Positions 11,731-21,430 of a DNA stretch of 64,000 nucleotides are shown here, in pieces. Made by a program: the position numbers and the translations under genes. Position 1 is the first letter of the stretch, and each line of letters begins with the position of its first letter. The stretch lies in assembly GCA_026168455.1 (NCBI GenBank), contig CM047431.1, positions 12,078,183 to 12,142,182 on the forward strand, read 5' to 3'. This DNA comes from Theocolax elegans (Eukaryota; Arthropoda; Insecta; Hymenoptera; Cerocephalidae). The notes beneath the pieces are model-generated. The model worked only from the letters and a program-made list of their open reading frames with translations, was not told where the DNA came from and did no database searches.

Positions 11731-13114
11731 TCCAATATTCTGCAGAAGAAAATTTTGCAGCCAAACAGGCTCCAAAATTTGTAGGTCCAGCAACAGTAGT
11801 CGAAATTAAATCCCCTACTGTTTATATCGTAGAAGATGACGATACAAAGAAAAGAACTGAAATATCCATAGAGGATATTAAGCGATACATTCCGCCCCGA
11901 AAGGTAAATATCAATCCCATTTCTATTCCAGATGTTACAACGGCGAAGCAGCCTACGAGGAAGGGGAGGATGAGGCGGAACGTCGGCAGTTCGACGACCT
12001 CTGATGGGCGAGGCGCCGATCTACCTACCTCCCCAAAACGTAGCAGCGCTACCCACTCCAGCAACACCTCCAGCACCACCGTCCCCGGTGCCTCAACGGA
12101 CGCTTCCGAAGAGGGAGAAGAGTCCGGAGGGGTATCGGTACCGGGGTTACGTGCCGTACCGGGCGGATGTGACGGAGACGCCGAGCCACTACGGCGAAAG
12201 CGTCCCGCGGCACAGGCCCCCGCAACCACGGGGAAGAGGAAGGAGCCAGACGAGGGAGCCGGTGGCGAGAGACCTCCAAGGCGCCGAGGTCGGCCACGGA
12301 AAGCCGCCTGCGCAATGCGAGCGACCGCAGGTCCCGGTGAATCCACCGCCTCCTCCAGCACCAGTCCCTCAACCCCAACCCCATCCAGCACCACAGCCCC
12401 CTCCAGCACCATCTCACCAACCCCATCCAGCACCATCTCACCAACCCCATCCAGCACCAACTTCCCAGTCCCATTCCCATCTAGCACCATTCCCTGTGAC
12501 CCGTCCCCAACCCCTTGCGCCGCAATCTCCCGACCCCCTTCCCGCATTCCCCAGACCCATTACCCAAGTATACCACGACCCCTCCCAAGACCATGCAATG
12601 CGCATCGTGCATTTTGTCCCTATCCCTATCCCGTATACCCCTTCCCTTACCCTTTCCGGATTGCCCCCACCCCTATTGGCCCCTATCCAAAACGCCCCTC
12701 CAGCACCCCGTCAAACCACCCCACCTCCCGAAGAACGCCGTACGGGACCGGTTTCCCCACCTATCCCATCCCTGTTGTCCCTGAAAATTTCCCCACCACC
12801 CCAATTACCCTCACCATTCAGCACCAGATCCCCAACACCCCCCAGACGATCCCAGCGAACCTGGATGCTTCCGGCCCAGAACCTCGCCGTGTCCAGCACC
12901 CTGGCCCCACGTCCAACGGCATACAGTGGCCGTAGAAGGCAGGGATGCTGGAACTGTGGAAGCAGGAACCACAGTTGGCAGAGGTGTCCGGAGGCAAGGA
13001 TCAAGTTTTGCCGCGGATGTGGCAGGACCGGGACGACCATTGAGGCCTGTCCGGAATGCCAGGAAGAATGGGTACAAGCCCTGAGGATTCACCCTAAATA
13101 GGGAAATGTAGAAT
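11731..13114 (+). repeat. Tandem duplication in element A, copy 2
   Basis: Begins TCCAATATTCTGCAG exactly as at 10350, so the integrase C-terminal segment is present twice. Slippage or unequal exchange is the simplest cause. Copy 2 keeps the zinc knuckle that copy 1 has lost. Confidence 0.9.
12004..13101 (+). CDS. Pro-rich zinc-knuckle ORF downstream of integrase
   Basis: 365 codons starting at ATG 12004, in a different frame from the integrase tail that it overlaps. The body is Pro/Gln-rich low complexity. The C-terminus carries CWNCGSRNHSWQRC, a perfect CX2CX4HX4C knuckle, then CRGCGRTGTTIEACPEC, the same two-part pattern as the nucleocapsid end of insect gypsy Gag proteins. Its equivalent in copy 1 is open only from 10623 to 11102. 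In an intact element this could be a separate 3' gene or a frameshift extension of pol. It ends 16 bases before the end of the repeat unit. Function is unknown; nucleic-acid binding is inferred from the knuckle. Confidence 0.6.
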   Translation: MGEAPIYLPPQNVAALPTPATPPAPPSPVPQRTLPKREKSPEGYRYRGYVPYRADVTETPSHYGESVPRHRPPQPRGRGRSQTREPVARDLQGAEVGHGKPPAQCERPQVPVNPPPPPAPVPQPQPHPAPQPPPAPSHQPHPAPSHQPHPAPTSQSHSHLAPFPVTRPQPLAPQSPDPLPAFPRPITQVYHDPSQDHAMRIVHFVPIPIPYTPSLTLSGLPPPLLAPIQNAPPAPRQTTPPPEERRTGPVSPPIPSLLSLKISPPPQLPSPFSTRSPTPPRRSQRTWMLPAQNLAVSSTLAPRPTAYSGRRRQGCWNCGSRNHSWQRCPEARIKFCRGCGRTGTTIEACPECQEEWVQALRIHPK

Positions 13115-13983
13115 TTTTTTTTATAATCTTATTAAATAGATAAAACTTTTGAAATGTGACTTGTATTTTACTCCCTTCAGACCCACACCATTCCCAAAAA
13201 TAGAGAAAAATATACACACAATGTTAGTTTAGTACAATAGTTAATTGATAATTTCGAATTGCATACAAACTTCACAAAGTATAATGAATAAATTTTTAAT
13301 TGTTAAAGAATGAATTAATAAAGAAAACCAAATAATGTGTTTGATTCACTATAGTTATTCATAATAGTTTCATTATTATAGCTAAATTCATGTCATTATT
13401 TAATCTCGATGTAAAGCCACTTTCGACGGAGGAAAGCAACTCACCAGGTTAGTAATGAATGAAAGTTTTCTATTCTAATACATTTTTTTTGGGATGATTG
13501 TTTCACGTTAGTTTGGGTTATGAATGTCGCGAATTTCGGAATTGGTCGGAAAGCGAGCGTGATAAGAGTTGTAAGCCAGTCACACGTAATTCGAATCGAA
13601 TAAAGTAATTTAGTTATCGGAAAAGTAATAATTACACACTCAGCGTGTTACACGGTTACACAGATTAACTCTAAAGAACAGCTGTTCCAGATTCCAGTGT
13701 TCCAGAATTCAAGAAACCCATTACACTAATCAATTGGAAAATTTTTTTTTGTTATTCTGTTGAAGTTTAATAGTAAGATTTGCGAAAACAAAAATGTAAT
13801 TTATTTTACGACACAAACAACACAGACAGTTACACTTTACACCGCTGTAGATAGCACCGGCTATCTTAAGTTAAGTTTTTACGTACTAGGATCGTTTTGA
13901 TAGCTAGTATTGTATTCATACTTCTGTGTGCATTATGCATCCCCTTGCGTATTCTAAATCGAAGTAAGGTATAACTTCGGTTT
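13115..13983 (+). other. 3' untranslated region of element A
   Basis: AT-rich, no convincing ORF. Leads into the polypurine tract. Contains scattered AATAAA-like strings. Confidence 0.6.
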
Positions 13984-13996
13984 GGGAGGGGGGAGT
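13984..13996 (+). promoter_or_regulatory. Polypurine tract of element A
   Basis: GGGAGGGGGGAG immediately upstream of the TGTGACATTG start of the 3' LTR; primes plus-strand DNA synthesis in LTR elements. Confidence 0.9.
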
Positions 13997-15411
13997 TGTG
14001 ACATTGTAGTTACACTACATGTCACTTAGAAATAACTAGCGAGACAAGGTATAGTATAGCACCTGTCAAGCTTACTATGCGAAGTAAGCGTGCTATACAT
14101 ACCAATTAAGTCCTATTAGACACACATATGCGAATGTGTGCAACCGATATAGGCTTACAGTGCGTAGTAAGCAGGAGAACTCGAAGCAAAGGAGATGCGA
14201 CTCCTGACTGCGCACAATTGCACACACACACACTGCTCCGTTGATCCAGCATCCTTATGTCTTCTCCAGCACCAGTAATGACCCGTACCATATCCCCAGG
14301 TCCCATCCAGCCTTGATTGCCCTCTCCAGCACCCAAGAGAAGCCTCCGAGGTTGAGTAGCCCAGGTGAAGACTCCAGGCCTTGGAATGAGGTAGCGCCCT
14401 TGCGCTCAAGCCACGGTGTACTGCCAATCAGAGTACCTGAAACGGTAATTAATTAATAAGTTGGTCGACTACTAAGGAACGAGGATGGAGAAGCTATAAC
14501 CAGGCATAGCTTCTCCCACGTATGCCAGCAGGACCAAAAGGAAAGGAGATGACATGACTAGTTGAGGTTATGGCAGACACAAACAAACATCTAGATAGAG
14601 CCCGAGGAAAGTAGGAAAATTACCTCGGCGGCACTCCATAGGACGACGACGATTCACCGCTGCCTGGCTCCGCTCACTGAGGGCTGTTATGAGACGCCGA
14701 TGTGCTCCAGCTGTCCGGACACTCCGAGCCGAAGATCCCGTATTGATAACATACGGCACCTGCAATAAAGAAACTCGAGGGGCTCGAATTAGCTTAAAAT
14801 CGAGGTAAAAAGGAACGATTTAAGAGCTTACCTCGCAGATAGTATTCTCAGCAGGGCCGCAGTTACTCAATCGCCATCCAGCACCACGAAGTCAACGTCG
14901 TCGACGACATCTCCGTCGAGGCAGCGAAATCACGGCCCGAGCGGCCAGTACGAACTGAGCCGAGCGCGCACGACTCGAGACGCGAGAGTAGGCGCGCCTG
15001 CGCAATACGCCGAGGAAAAACTCTCTCGCTTCGTGCGTGCCGATACTCGACAGACTGCGACCGACCACCGATCGTGCGACCCGAAATACCGCAATTTTAC
15101 AAACCACGTGTGTGTCCGAGGGACCCAGGAGACGAGCGTCCAGGTGAGCCGTGCTCCTTCCTCCCAAATCCAGCTTCCTTTAAGTGTGTGTGCGCGACGC
15201 GTGGTTAGGTGCGGGACGGCCCGCAATCGCGCGAACGCGAGCGACCGCGGCCAACGTAACTGGCAACTTTGAACGGTAAAGCCGCTGCTTTGCCGTGTAA
15301 CACTTGGAAGCACAGTAAGTGCATTAAACCTGCAATCTCGTTTAACTAAGTTGTTTTGATTTTTTGTGTTTAAACCGTGACTCCACCCTAATCCCCAGTG
15401 GACACGTCACA
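13997..15411 (+). repeat. 3' LTR of element A
   Basis: Matches the 5' LTR throughout. The main difference is a 19-bp insertion near 15060 (around GACCACCGATCG). Followed by the target duplication ACGG. Confidence 0.95.
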
Positions 15412-15415
15412 ACGG

Positions 15416-15475
15416 ACACGTGTACAAAAAAAAATATTGTATTGAAATTGCTAAGAACTTTACGGATACTCTCTC
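15416..15475. repeat. Right half of the small TIR repeat split by element A
   Basis: Ends CTTTACGGATACTCTCTCGA, the near reverse complement of the sequence at 1642. See the left half for the argument. Confidence 0.4.
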
Positions 15476-15484
15476 GAAAAGTAA

Positions 15485-15614
15485 TGTTCGCGCCTCGGCC
15501 GTAAACTTTTTCAGCCTCGCATGTAAAGTAGCGATACTCGGACCTGCTTCGCAGGTCCTCGGACGCTGCTTTCCACACTCGGCTGAAAAAGTTCTACTTT
15601 ACGGCATGGCACGA
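15485..15614. repeat. Foldback hairpin repeat
   Basis: Outer inverted repeat CTTTTTCAGCC ... GGCTGAAAAAG extended by GCCGTAAA ... TTTACGGC, with an inner perfect hairpin GGACCTGC-TTC-GCAGGTCC at about 15540-15558. It resembles a short MITE or foldback unit. No ORF. Confidence 0.6.
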
Positions 15615-15684
15615 AAACTACTATTTCCAAAATATCGCTTTTAAAGGAAATAAAACGAATTTATTTATAAAAAAAAAAAAAATC

Positions 15685-15770
15685 CTGAGTCGGGATTTGA
15701 ACTCGTGATTGCAAAATTTCATAATGGATGAAAGACGCAATCCACTCGACCAACGATCATCTTAAGAATT
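15685..15770 (-). tRNA. tRNA-like sequence (tRNA pseudogene or SINE head)
   Basis: On the minus strand there is a box A (TGGTCGAGTGG), a TTTCA/TGAAA anticodon-like stem with a 7-base loop, and a box B (GTTCAAATC) followed by a T-run that could terminate Pol III. The acceptor and T stems do not pair well, so a functional tRNA is unlikely. A tRNA-derived SINE head or a degenerate tRNA is the better reading. Confidence 0.45.
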
Positions 15771-15779
15771 TGTTAACAA

Positions 15780-16775
15780 AAGTTGCACATGGTCATAGAG
15801 GGTTTCTAGGGTTAAAATTATTATTGTATTTATTCATTATTATTTTATATAGAACATTATAAAAGAAAAAGGTTAAATAATCGTGCATGTATCTTTTGTT
15901 TTCTGCCCCAATTACTCTATTTTTCATTTTCTCTTTCTCTTCTTCTCTCTACCCCCTCCATCTCTTTTACAAAGTGCGTCAGGTTCGGTGTTTCACCGCG
16001 CCGCGACGCCACTTTCCGGGACACATCTAGCGGCTCGCCTTCGCCCATGCTCATCGGCAATCTCTTTATACTAATCTCTGCGGTCCCAACGTCGACATGA
16101 ATCGGAGCGGTGAGCGGAGACTCCGAGAGTTCAACGTTTCTCGGGATTGATTCGTGCCGTATTTAGAAGCGCGCTGCTTATATTTTCGTCATGGTTTGTT
16201 TTGAATATGAATTGAACTCCGACGGTACCATCATGGTAACGAAACATTACATTTCTTGTAATGCACCAGTTCAATTCATTTCGGGAATCATTCAGAACGA
16301 GATTTTGGTACTCCCCGGTTACTAAATTTTTTTGTGTGTAGTTTATTTAAAAAAAGAATTAGTTTTAATTAATTATTAGTCTTGTAGAAACTAATGTATT
16401 TAACCCGATAAAAAATGTAATTTAATTAGATACATATAATCAATCGCATGTATAATTTTTTATATTATTAAATAAAATTTAAGAATGTCTCAAGTAACCG
16501 TATTATTTATTTTAACTTTTATTAATATTATATTTCTGTTAAAGTTTTATTCAGCAAAAATAAATTTTCCCAAGCTTCGTATATATATATAAAAAACAGT
16601 CTATCACAACAAAATTTTAGATTGGTGGAATCACTAGAAAAAAAAGATATATGGCCGTAGACAGTTATTTAATATTTTTATAAATATGATGAGCGCTCTC
16701 CATGGTAATTAGTAGGAAAATTTGTCGATCTGACGGAGGCGAAGGAAAAGAAAAAACAAAAACTTTTTGTTTTTA
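15780..16775. other. Unassigned DNA with one hairpin
   Basis: No ORF with recognisable content. An inverted repeat TGAATTGAACT ... AGTTCAATTCA (about 16208-16290) encloses a second stem CATTACA-TTTCT-TGTAATG. This may be a small foldback element. The rest is AT-rich. Confidence 0.4.
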
Positions 16776-16815
16776 GCGACGTTTCGTTGGCGTGGTCTGC
16801 CAACCTCTTCAGGCT
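16776..16815 (-). ncRNA. Hammerhead ribozyme motif (PLE 1)
   Basis: On the minus strand: CTGAAGA core, a perfect stem II (GTTGGC ... GCCAAC), then GAAAC and GTCG. Hammerheads are known in the terminal repeats of Penelope-like elements, which fits the GIY-YIG fragment upstream on the same strand. Confidence 0.75.
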
Positions 16816-17148
16816 ATTTATTGATAACACACAAATAATAAATTAAAAGAACGCACAAACAATATTGAAAAACTTAGATATAAGGTCAAAATAATATACC
16901 TTTTTTATAATCGGATAACCGATACGTCGAGCGGTTAGATAAGCAGTCAACCAAGCAAAACTCAGTGTATTTATATATATATATCGCCAAAGGTAATATA
17001 ACGTAAACACTGTACAACTGTCAAATCAGGCATTTAAATTTCTGAGAACCGGGAAATAAGAACTATTTAAAAATCTTTTTTTTTTTTTTTTATTATTTTA
17101 ACGTTGCTCTTTTTATGCTCCCAAACCGGTGCTAATCAGCGACGGAGG

Positions 17149-17289
17149 TCATACGATGTCTTGGTGAAGAAAGCACTTGTTGAAAATACATTCGCCAGTG
17201 GTGCTTGTATCAATCGGCCGGGGCCGGGAATCGAAATTTAAAAATCTAATATCGTCTTTCTTATTAATATTATTTACATCAAGTTTAAT
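17149..17289 (-). pseudogene. PLE 1 coding 3' end
   Basis: Continuation of the GIY-YIG ORF past the TIR element: LDVNNINKKDDIRFLN, ending at TGA 17149-17151. Typical short C-terminal tail of PLE proteins. Confidence 0.6.
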
Positions 17290-19408
17290 GAGTCCGTGTC
17301 AGCGCCGCGCCAGAGTGTCATTGCGCCAGAGACGGTGAAAGCCCGATTTACATTTTTTGGAGGGGGGCTGCGGCAAGTAAAATTTGTCCAAACATTCGCG
17401 GGCAATTTGAATTTGATTACCAATAAATATAAATTTGTAGCAATGCTAAATTTAATATAACGGTTCATTAATTTTTTATTCTATCACAAAATTTTGAATC
17501 ATAAATATTACTATTATTAGTATTAGTATTATTATTATTATTAATATTATTATTATTATTATTATTATTATACTGTTATATTATACTGTGAGTATTGCAA
17601 AGTACGTGAAAAAAAAACAATATTAATAGATTTAAAATGAAAATAAATTTTTATTAAATATTAATATAAATTTTTATTGGTGTTGCATAACGATACACTC
17701 CACCACATCGGTCAACAATACATGTACTTACCCCTTTTTCTCTAATTACGTGCTCAATTTCGCGCAGTGGATGCGCACAAGGTTGTTGACATGCGCTACC
17801 GTTAAATCTCCGTAGAATACGGAGAGGTGCGCAGTAGATGCGTAAAACATTGACTTATTTAAATTAATTTGCCCGCTTAGACTGATGTAACTTTAAAAAA
17901 TATTTATTGTCGCAGAGTGTACAAATTTTCTATTATATAAGCCAATAATTTAAATTATATTTATTTTATGAAAAATCTCGTGATAATCACGTGAGATTTT
18001 CGACCATTTTTTCACGTGATTATCACGTGGATATCTACGTGATAATCACGTGATATATGAAAATTTTTGTTTTTTTATAAATGTAATCTTAGACACGGAG
18101 TTGATGGGATTCAATTTCACAGAAACTAAACTGGCCATTTGGTTTTGACAAAAAAAATCCTTTATTCGCCACGTTATTAATATACGAGGCAAAGTAAAGG
18201 CATAGAATATGATCGAAGTCGCTTTTACCTTCCTACTTTACCTCCATATAAGCCCTACGCGCACGCTAATCTACAGCGGGTAACTGGCAGCCACCTATCG
18301 GTCGAAACAGTTTTGAAATATGACTACTGCACTTGCTCACGGTAGTACCAGTTACGACCGATAGGTGGCTGCCAGTTACCCGCTATAGATTAGCGTGCGC
18401 GTAGGGCTTATATGGAGGCAAAGTAGGAAGGTAAAAGCGACTTTGATCATATACTATGCCTTTACTTTGCCTCGTATATTAATAATGTGGCATATAAAGG
18501 ATTTTTTTGTCAAAACTGAATTGCCGGTTCGGTTTCTGTGAAATTGCATCCCATCAACTCCGTGTCTAAGATTACATTTTTAAAAAAATAAAAATTTTCA
18601 TATATCACGTGATTATCACGTGGATATCTACTTGATAATCACGTGAAAAAATGGTCGAAAATCTCACGTGATTATCACGTAGATATCCACGTGATAATCA
18701 CGTAGTTATTCACGTGATGATCACGTGATAATTTTTAGTAGGGTTAATATTATAATACTTATATTTTTTTTGTCTGGTAATTGCTCCTTACAAAAAAAAA
18801 TTATATTTAAAATATTTAATTAAAAATTTGAAATAATTCATACGGATACTTTGATACACATAAGCGAAGACATATCGTTTCATTAAAAAAAATAATTTTT
18901 TGATAATAATTGCATAAACAATTTTTGGTCGGTAATTATTAGTAAAAAAAATAAACTTTTAACGCAAAAATCATAATTAAATTATCGATTTAAAAATGTG
19001 GAAAAATTTGGGTATATTGGTTACAACTTTGCAATACTTTTCTTTTGCAATACTCGCAGTATAATAAAACTACCCATAATTTTTGGAAAATAAAGGTTAT
19101 AATAATAAATGATAATAATAATTATAATGATAATGATGTTAATAATACTAATAATAATAATAATAATACTAATACTAATACTAATAATAGTAATAATTAT
19201 GATTCAAAATTTTGTGATAGAATAAAAAATTAATGAACCGTTATATTAAATTTAGCATTGCTACAAATTTATATCTATTGGTAATCAAATTCAAATTGCC
19301 CGCGAATGTTTGGACAAATTTTACTTGCCGCAGCCCCCCTCCAAAAAATGTAAATCGGGATTTCACCGTCTCTGGCGCAATGACACTCTGGCGCGCTGAC
19401 ACGGACTC
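17290..19408. mobile_element. TIR DNA transposon with 8-bp target duplication (hAT-like)
   Basis: Ends are GAGTCCGTGTCAGCGC in inverted orientation, with long imperfect TIRs (about 200-300 bp each, including a shared run encoding no real protein). Flanked by perfect 8-bp duplications AGTTTAAT at 17282-17289 and 19409-19416, and excising it restores the PLE reading frame. 8-bp duplications are typical of hAT elements, but the CAG-type hAT end is not obvious. No transposase ORF, so non-autonomous. TTA/ATA microsatellite arrays lie inside both ends (about 17511-17575 and 19096-19200). Confidence 0.8.
17965..18735. repeat. Inner palindrome with CACGTG clusters
   Basis: A second, nested palindrome inside the TIR transposon, centred near 18333. 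Arms match from ACGTGATAATCACGTG through the GC-rich core (GATAGGTGGCTGCCAGTTAC and its complement at about 18290 and 18365). Both outer flanks carry repeated TCACGTGATTATCACGTG units, giving roughly ten or more CACGTG sites. No ORF. Confidence 0.8.
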
Positions 19409-21125
19409 AGTTTAATATGTAACATTTCTGAAATAAGACGCTTTGTATAATTGATCTCCCTATTGACAATTTTAACACCATCCCAATCAAATTCATGTTT
19501 ATTTAAAACCATATGTTGATTAATAACTGATTCAGTATTGTTATTCTTGTTGTGTTCATTGATCCACGTCTTAAGTAAACGTTTAGTTTCACCGACGTAA
19601 GATGCAGGACAGTCTTTACAATTTAATTTATAAACAACATTCATCTGTTCAAACTTTTATGTACCATCTTTACCCAGTTTAATAATTGAATTCAAACTTT
19701 CTTGAACTAATGGTAGAGTTTGAATATTAAAAGACCTTAATATGCGAGATAATTTATCAAAATTCTGAGAAAAACGTAATGGTAAATAGGCAAGCCGACT
19801 AATTCTAGAAGTAGATAGAATATTACTTTAAATTTTAACTTATATAGTCGGAATTAATAAATTTGATATTGTAGTCATTGTCGATAAGTAGATTATGTAA
19901 CGGTAAGCGAGTTACCGATCAGGTAAGCAACGCGAAAGAGGATATACAGCGCGGCGCGCGCACGAACGCGCGAGAATCGTGCGCGCCCAGCTGGGAGTAC
20001 CGAGATAGAGTTCGCGCGCGATCGGCAACAACATCGTGTTGACAACGGCCGAGAGATTTTTAACAGGAAATTAGAGATTAAAGACTGGTGCATTTGGTCT
20101 GTGGGTGTGAGGTTTTCTCCCCACCAACCTCCACGTCGGCGTGCAGAGCAGCACGTCTCACGGGCACTGAGAAAAGGAAGCCAAGAGTCGACCGCCTTCC
20201 CGACAGTTGGAGTGAAAGAGAGAGAGATAAGCACGAGGACAAGCTATCTCTCCTTTGCCCAGTCGATTCCCGCCGAGGCGCGATATTTAGACAAGCGGTA
20301 AGTGGTGCCCCACGTTTAGACCCGCGTGTCTACTTAATATTTTGCGTCCCGATTTACCTGGTATACGATCCAGGTGAGGAAGCGTTCCTCCTTTCCCCCT
20401 CTCGTGACAATACCCGCACGGATAGACAGGTCGGTGGTTCGCGGGAGCCACTTCACGAGAGAAGGCGCGCGTGAGGTAGGAAGCTTATACGTCAAAGCTC
20501 TCTACGTCAGAGATCCATACGTCACACAGTGTGACGTATGCCATCAGGTTAAACAGCACATCATATCCGGATCGGTTGCTCGTAATCTACAGTTAAATAG
20601 ATTTTAACTAACTGATTTCGCGCTGATCTCGGGGGTAGTCATCGGTACGACTCCCCGTAAATTGTTAACGTTAATTTATTCTTAATTTATTATTATTTAA
20701 TTGGTAATTTAATAAATCGACTCGGCGAGACGATCTTTCTCGCCGATTAACGTAAAATATCGATTGATGATAGTGTTTTACCGGTTACAGTCCTATCCCA
20801 CGAATACCGCCCTCTCCGGTGTTTATCCTAGTTGGCAATTTTGGGCACAGGGCCCAACACACGGTATCTAAGTCAAACAAGGTGTTTGACGTTGTTAACG
20901 GCATTCGGCAAGCGGTTCCCGGCCGCATCGTGAGACTGCATACTTAAGGTTGGTAAGTTGGGACAAATTGGGCCTAACCGTGGGCCTTACATTTCCCCAG
21001 TACCCACCCCGTTACAATTTTTTACAATATTTAAATTTGTTGTGTGATATCGTACATCTGATAATAAAAAAGCTTTCTCTACTAAATTATATATAACATT
21101 TTTTTTTTGTTGAGTTGGATGATTT
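19409..21125 (-). pseudogene. PLE 1 RT-endonuclease remnant (GIY-YIG end)
   Basis: Minus-strand coding remains. From 21125 down: NYFSNHPTQQKKN, VEKAFLLSD, then the solo LTR, then RLAYLPLRFSQNFDKLSRIL, an in-frame stop before EQMNVVYKLNCKDC, and the GIY-YIG endonuclease core NVVYKLNCKDCPASYVGETK with the downstream Arg/Glu region. The GIY-YIG domain nicks target DNA in PLEs. The RT domain is absent, so this is a 5'-truncated, dead copy. Confidence 0.75.
19895..21016 (+). repeat. Solo LTR in PLE 1
   Basis: Begins TGTAACGG and ends CCGTTACA, 1122 bp, GC-rich against an AT-rich background. Flanks read ATTA on the left and ATTT on the right, consistent with a 4-bp duplication with one later change; removing it restores the PLE sequence (VKN joined to LLIDNDYN). 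No internal region, so solo. The 3' end (CCCCAGT ... TTACA) resembles those of LTRs A and C. Confidence 0.75.
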
Positions 21126-21385
21126 GAAAAATAATTAATCAATCGACCAAGTATTTAGGAGAAAAGTTTCCCGCAATAAGCGACGCTAAATTGAAAGAAG
21201 GTATTTTTGATGGTCCTCAAATTCGTGCTCTATTAGAAGACAAAAATTTCAACACAAAAATGACTGCCATTGAGAAAACTGCATGGCAAAGTTTCAAATC
21301 TGTATGTGAGAACTTCTTAGGGAATAAAAAGAGTGAGAACTATGTGGAACTTGACGAAGAAATGTTGACAAATTTCAAAAATTTA

Positions 21386-21388
<3 letters not shown>

Positions 21389-21430
<42 letters not shown>

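Larger units (their letters stand above)
1728..15411 (+). mobile_element. Ty3/gypsy LTR retrotransposon A (complete structure, broken ORFs)
   Basis: A 13.7-kb element with all structural hallmarks: LTRs starting TGTGACATTG and ending CACGTCACA, a 4-bp target duplication ACGG at 1724-1727 and 15412-15415, a primer-binding site right after the 5' LTR, a polypurine tract right before the 3' LTR, then gag, pol in the order protease-RT-RNase H-integrase. That domain order is Ty3/gypsy. By eye the two LTRs differ at about a dozen positions plus one 19-bp insertion in the 3' LTR, so the insertion is fairly young. The coding region nonetheless has an in-frame TAG in gag, an in-frame TAA near the end of RT, a deletion/frameshift before integrase and a 1.38-kb tandem duplication at its 3' end. 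Confidence 0.95.
16776..21135 (-). mobile_element. Penelope-like element 1, interrupted twice
   Basis: Minus-strand PLE remnant. Its coding end (GIY-YIG domain) is at 19409-21125, its 3' region reaches the hammerhead at 16776-16815. It is split by a TIR transposon (17290-19408) and by a solo LTR (19895-21016). Removing each insert brings the PLE reading frame back together: SEMLHIK continues as LDVNNINKKD across the TIR element. The 5' part, including most of RT, is missing. Confidence 0.75.

Noticed and set aside
10441..12547. Minus-strand ORFs of 150-260 codons in the element A tail
   Set aside because: Antisense shadows of GC-rich low-complexity coding DNA; no domain, and duplicated only because the region is.
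20088..20607. Overlapping open frames of 60-130 codons in a GC-rich stretch
   Set aside because: They lie wholly inside the solo LTR 19895-21016, in several frames and both strands, with no domain.
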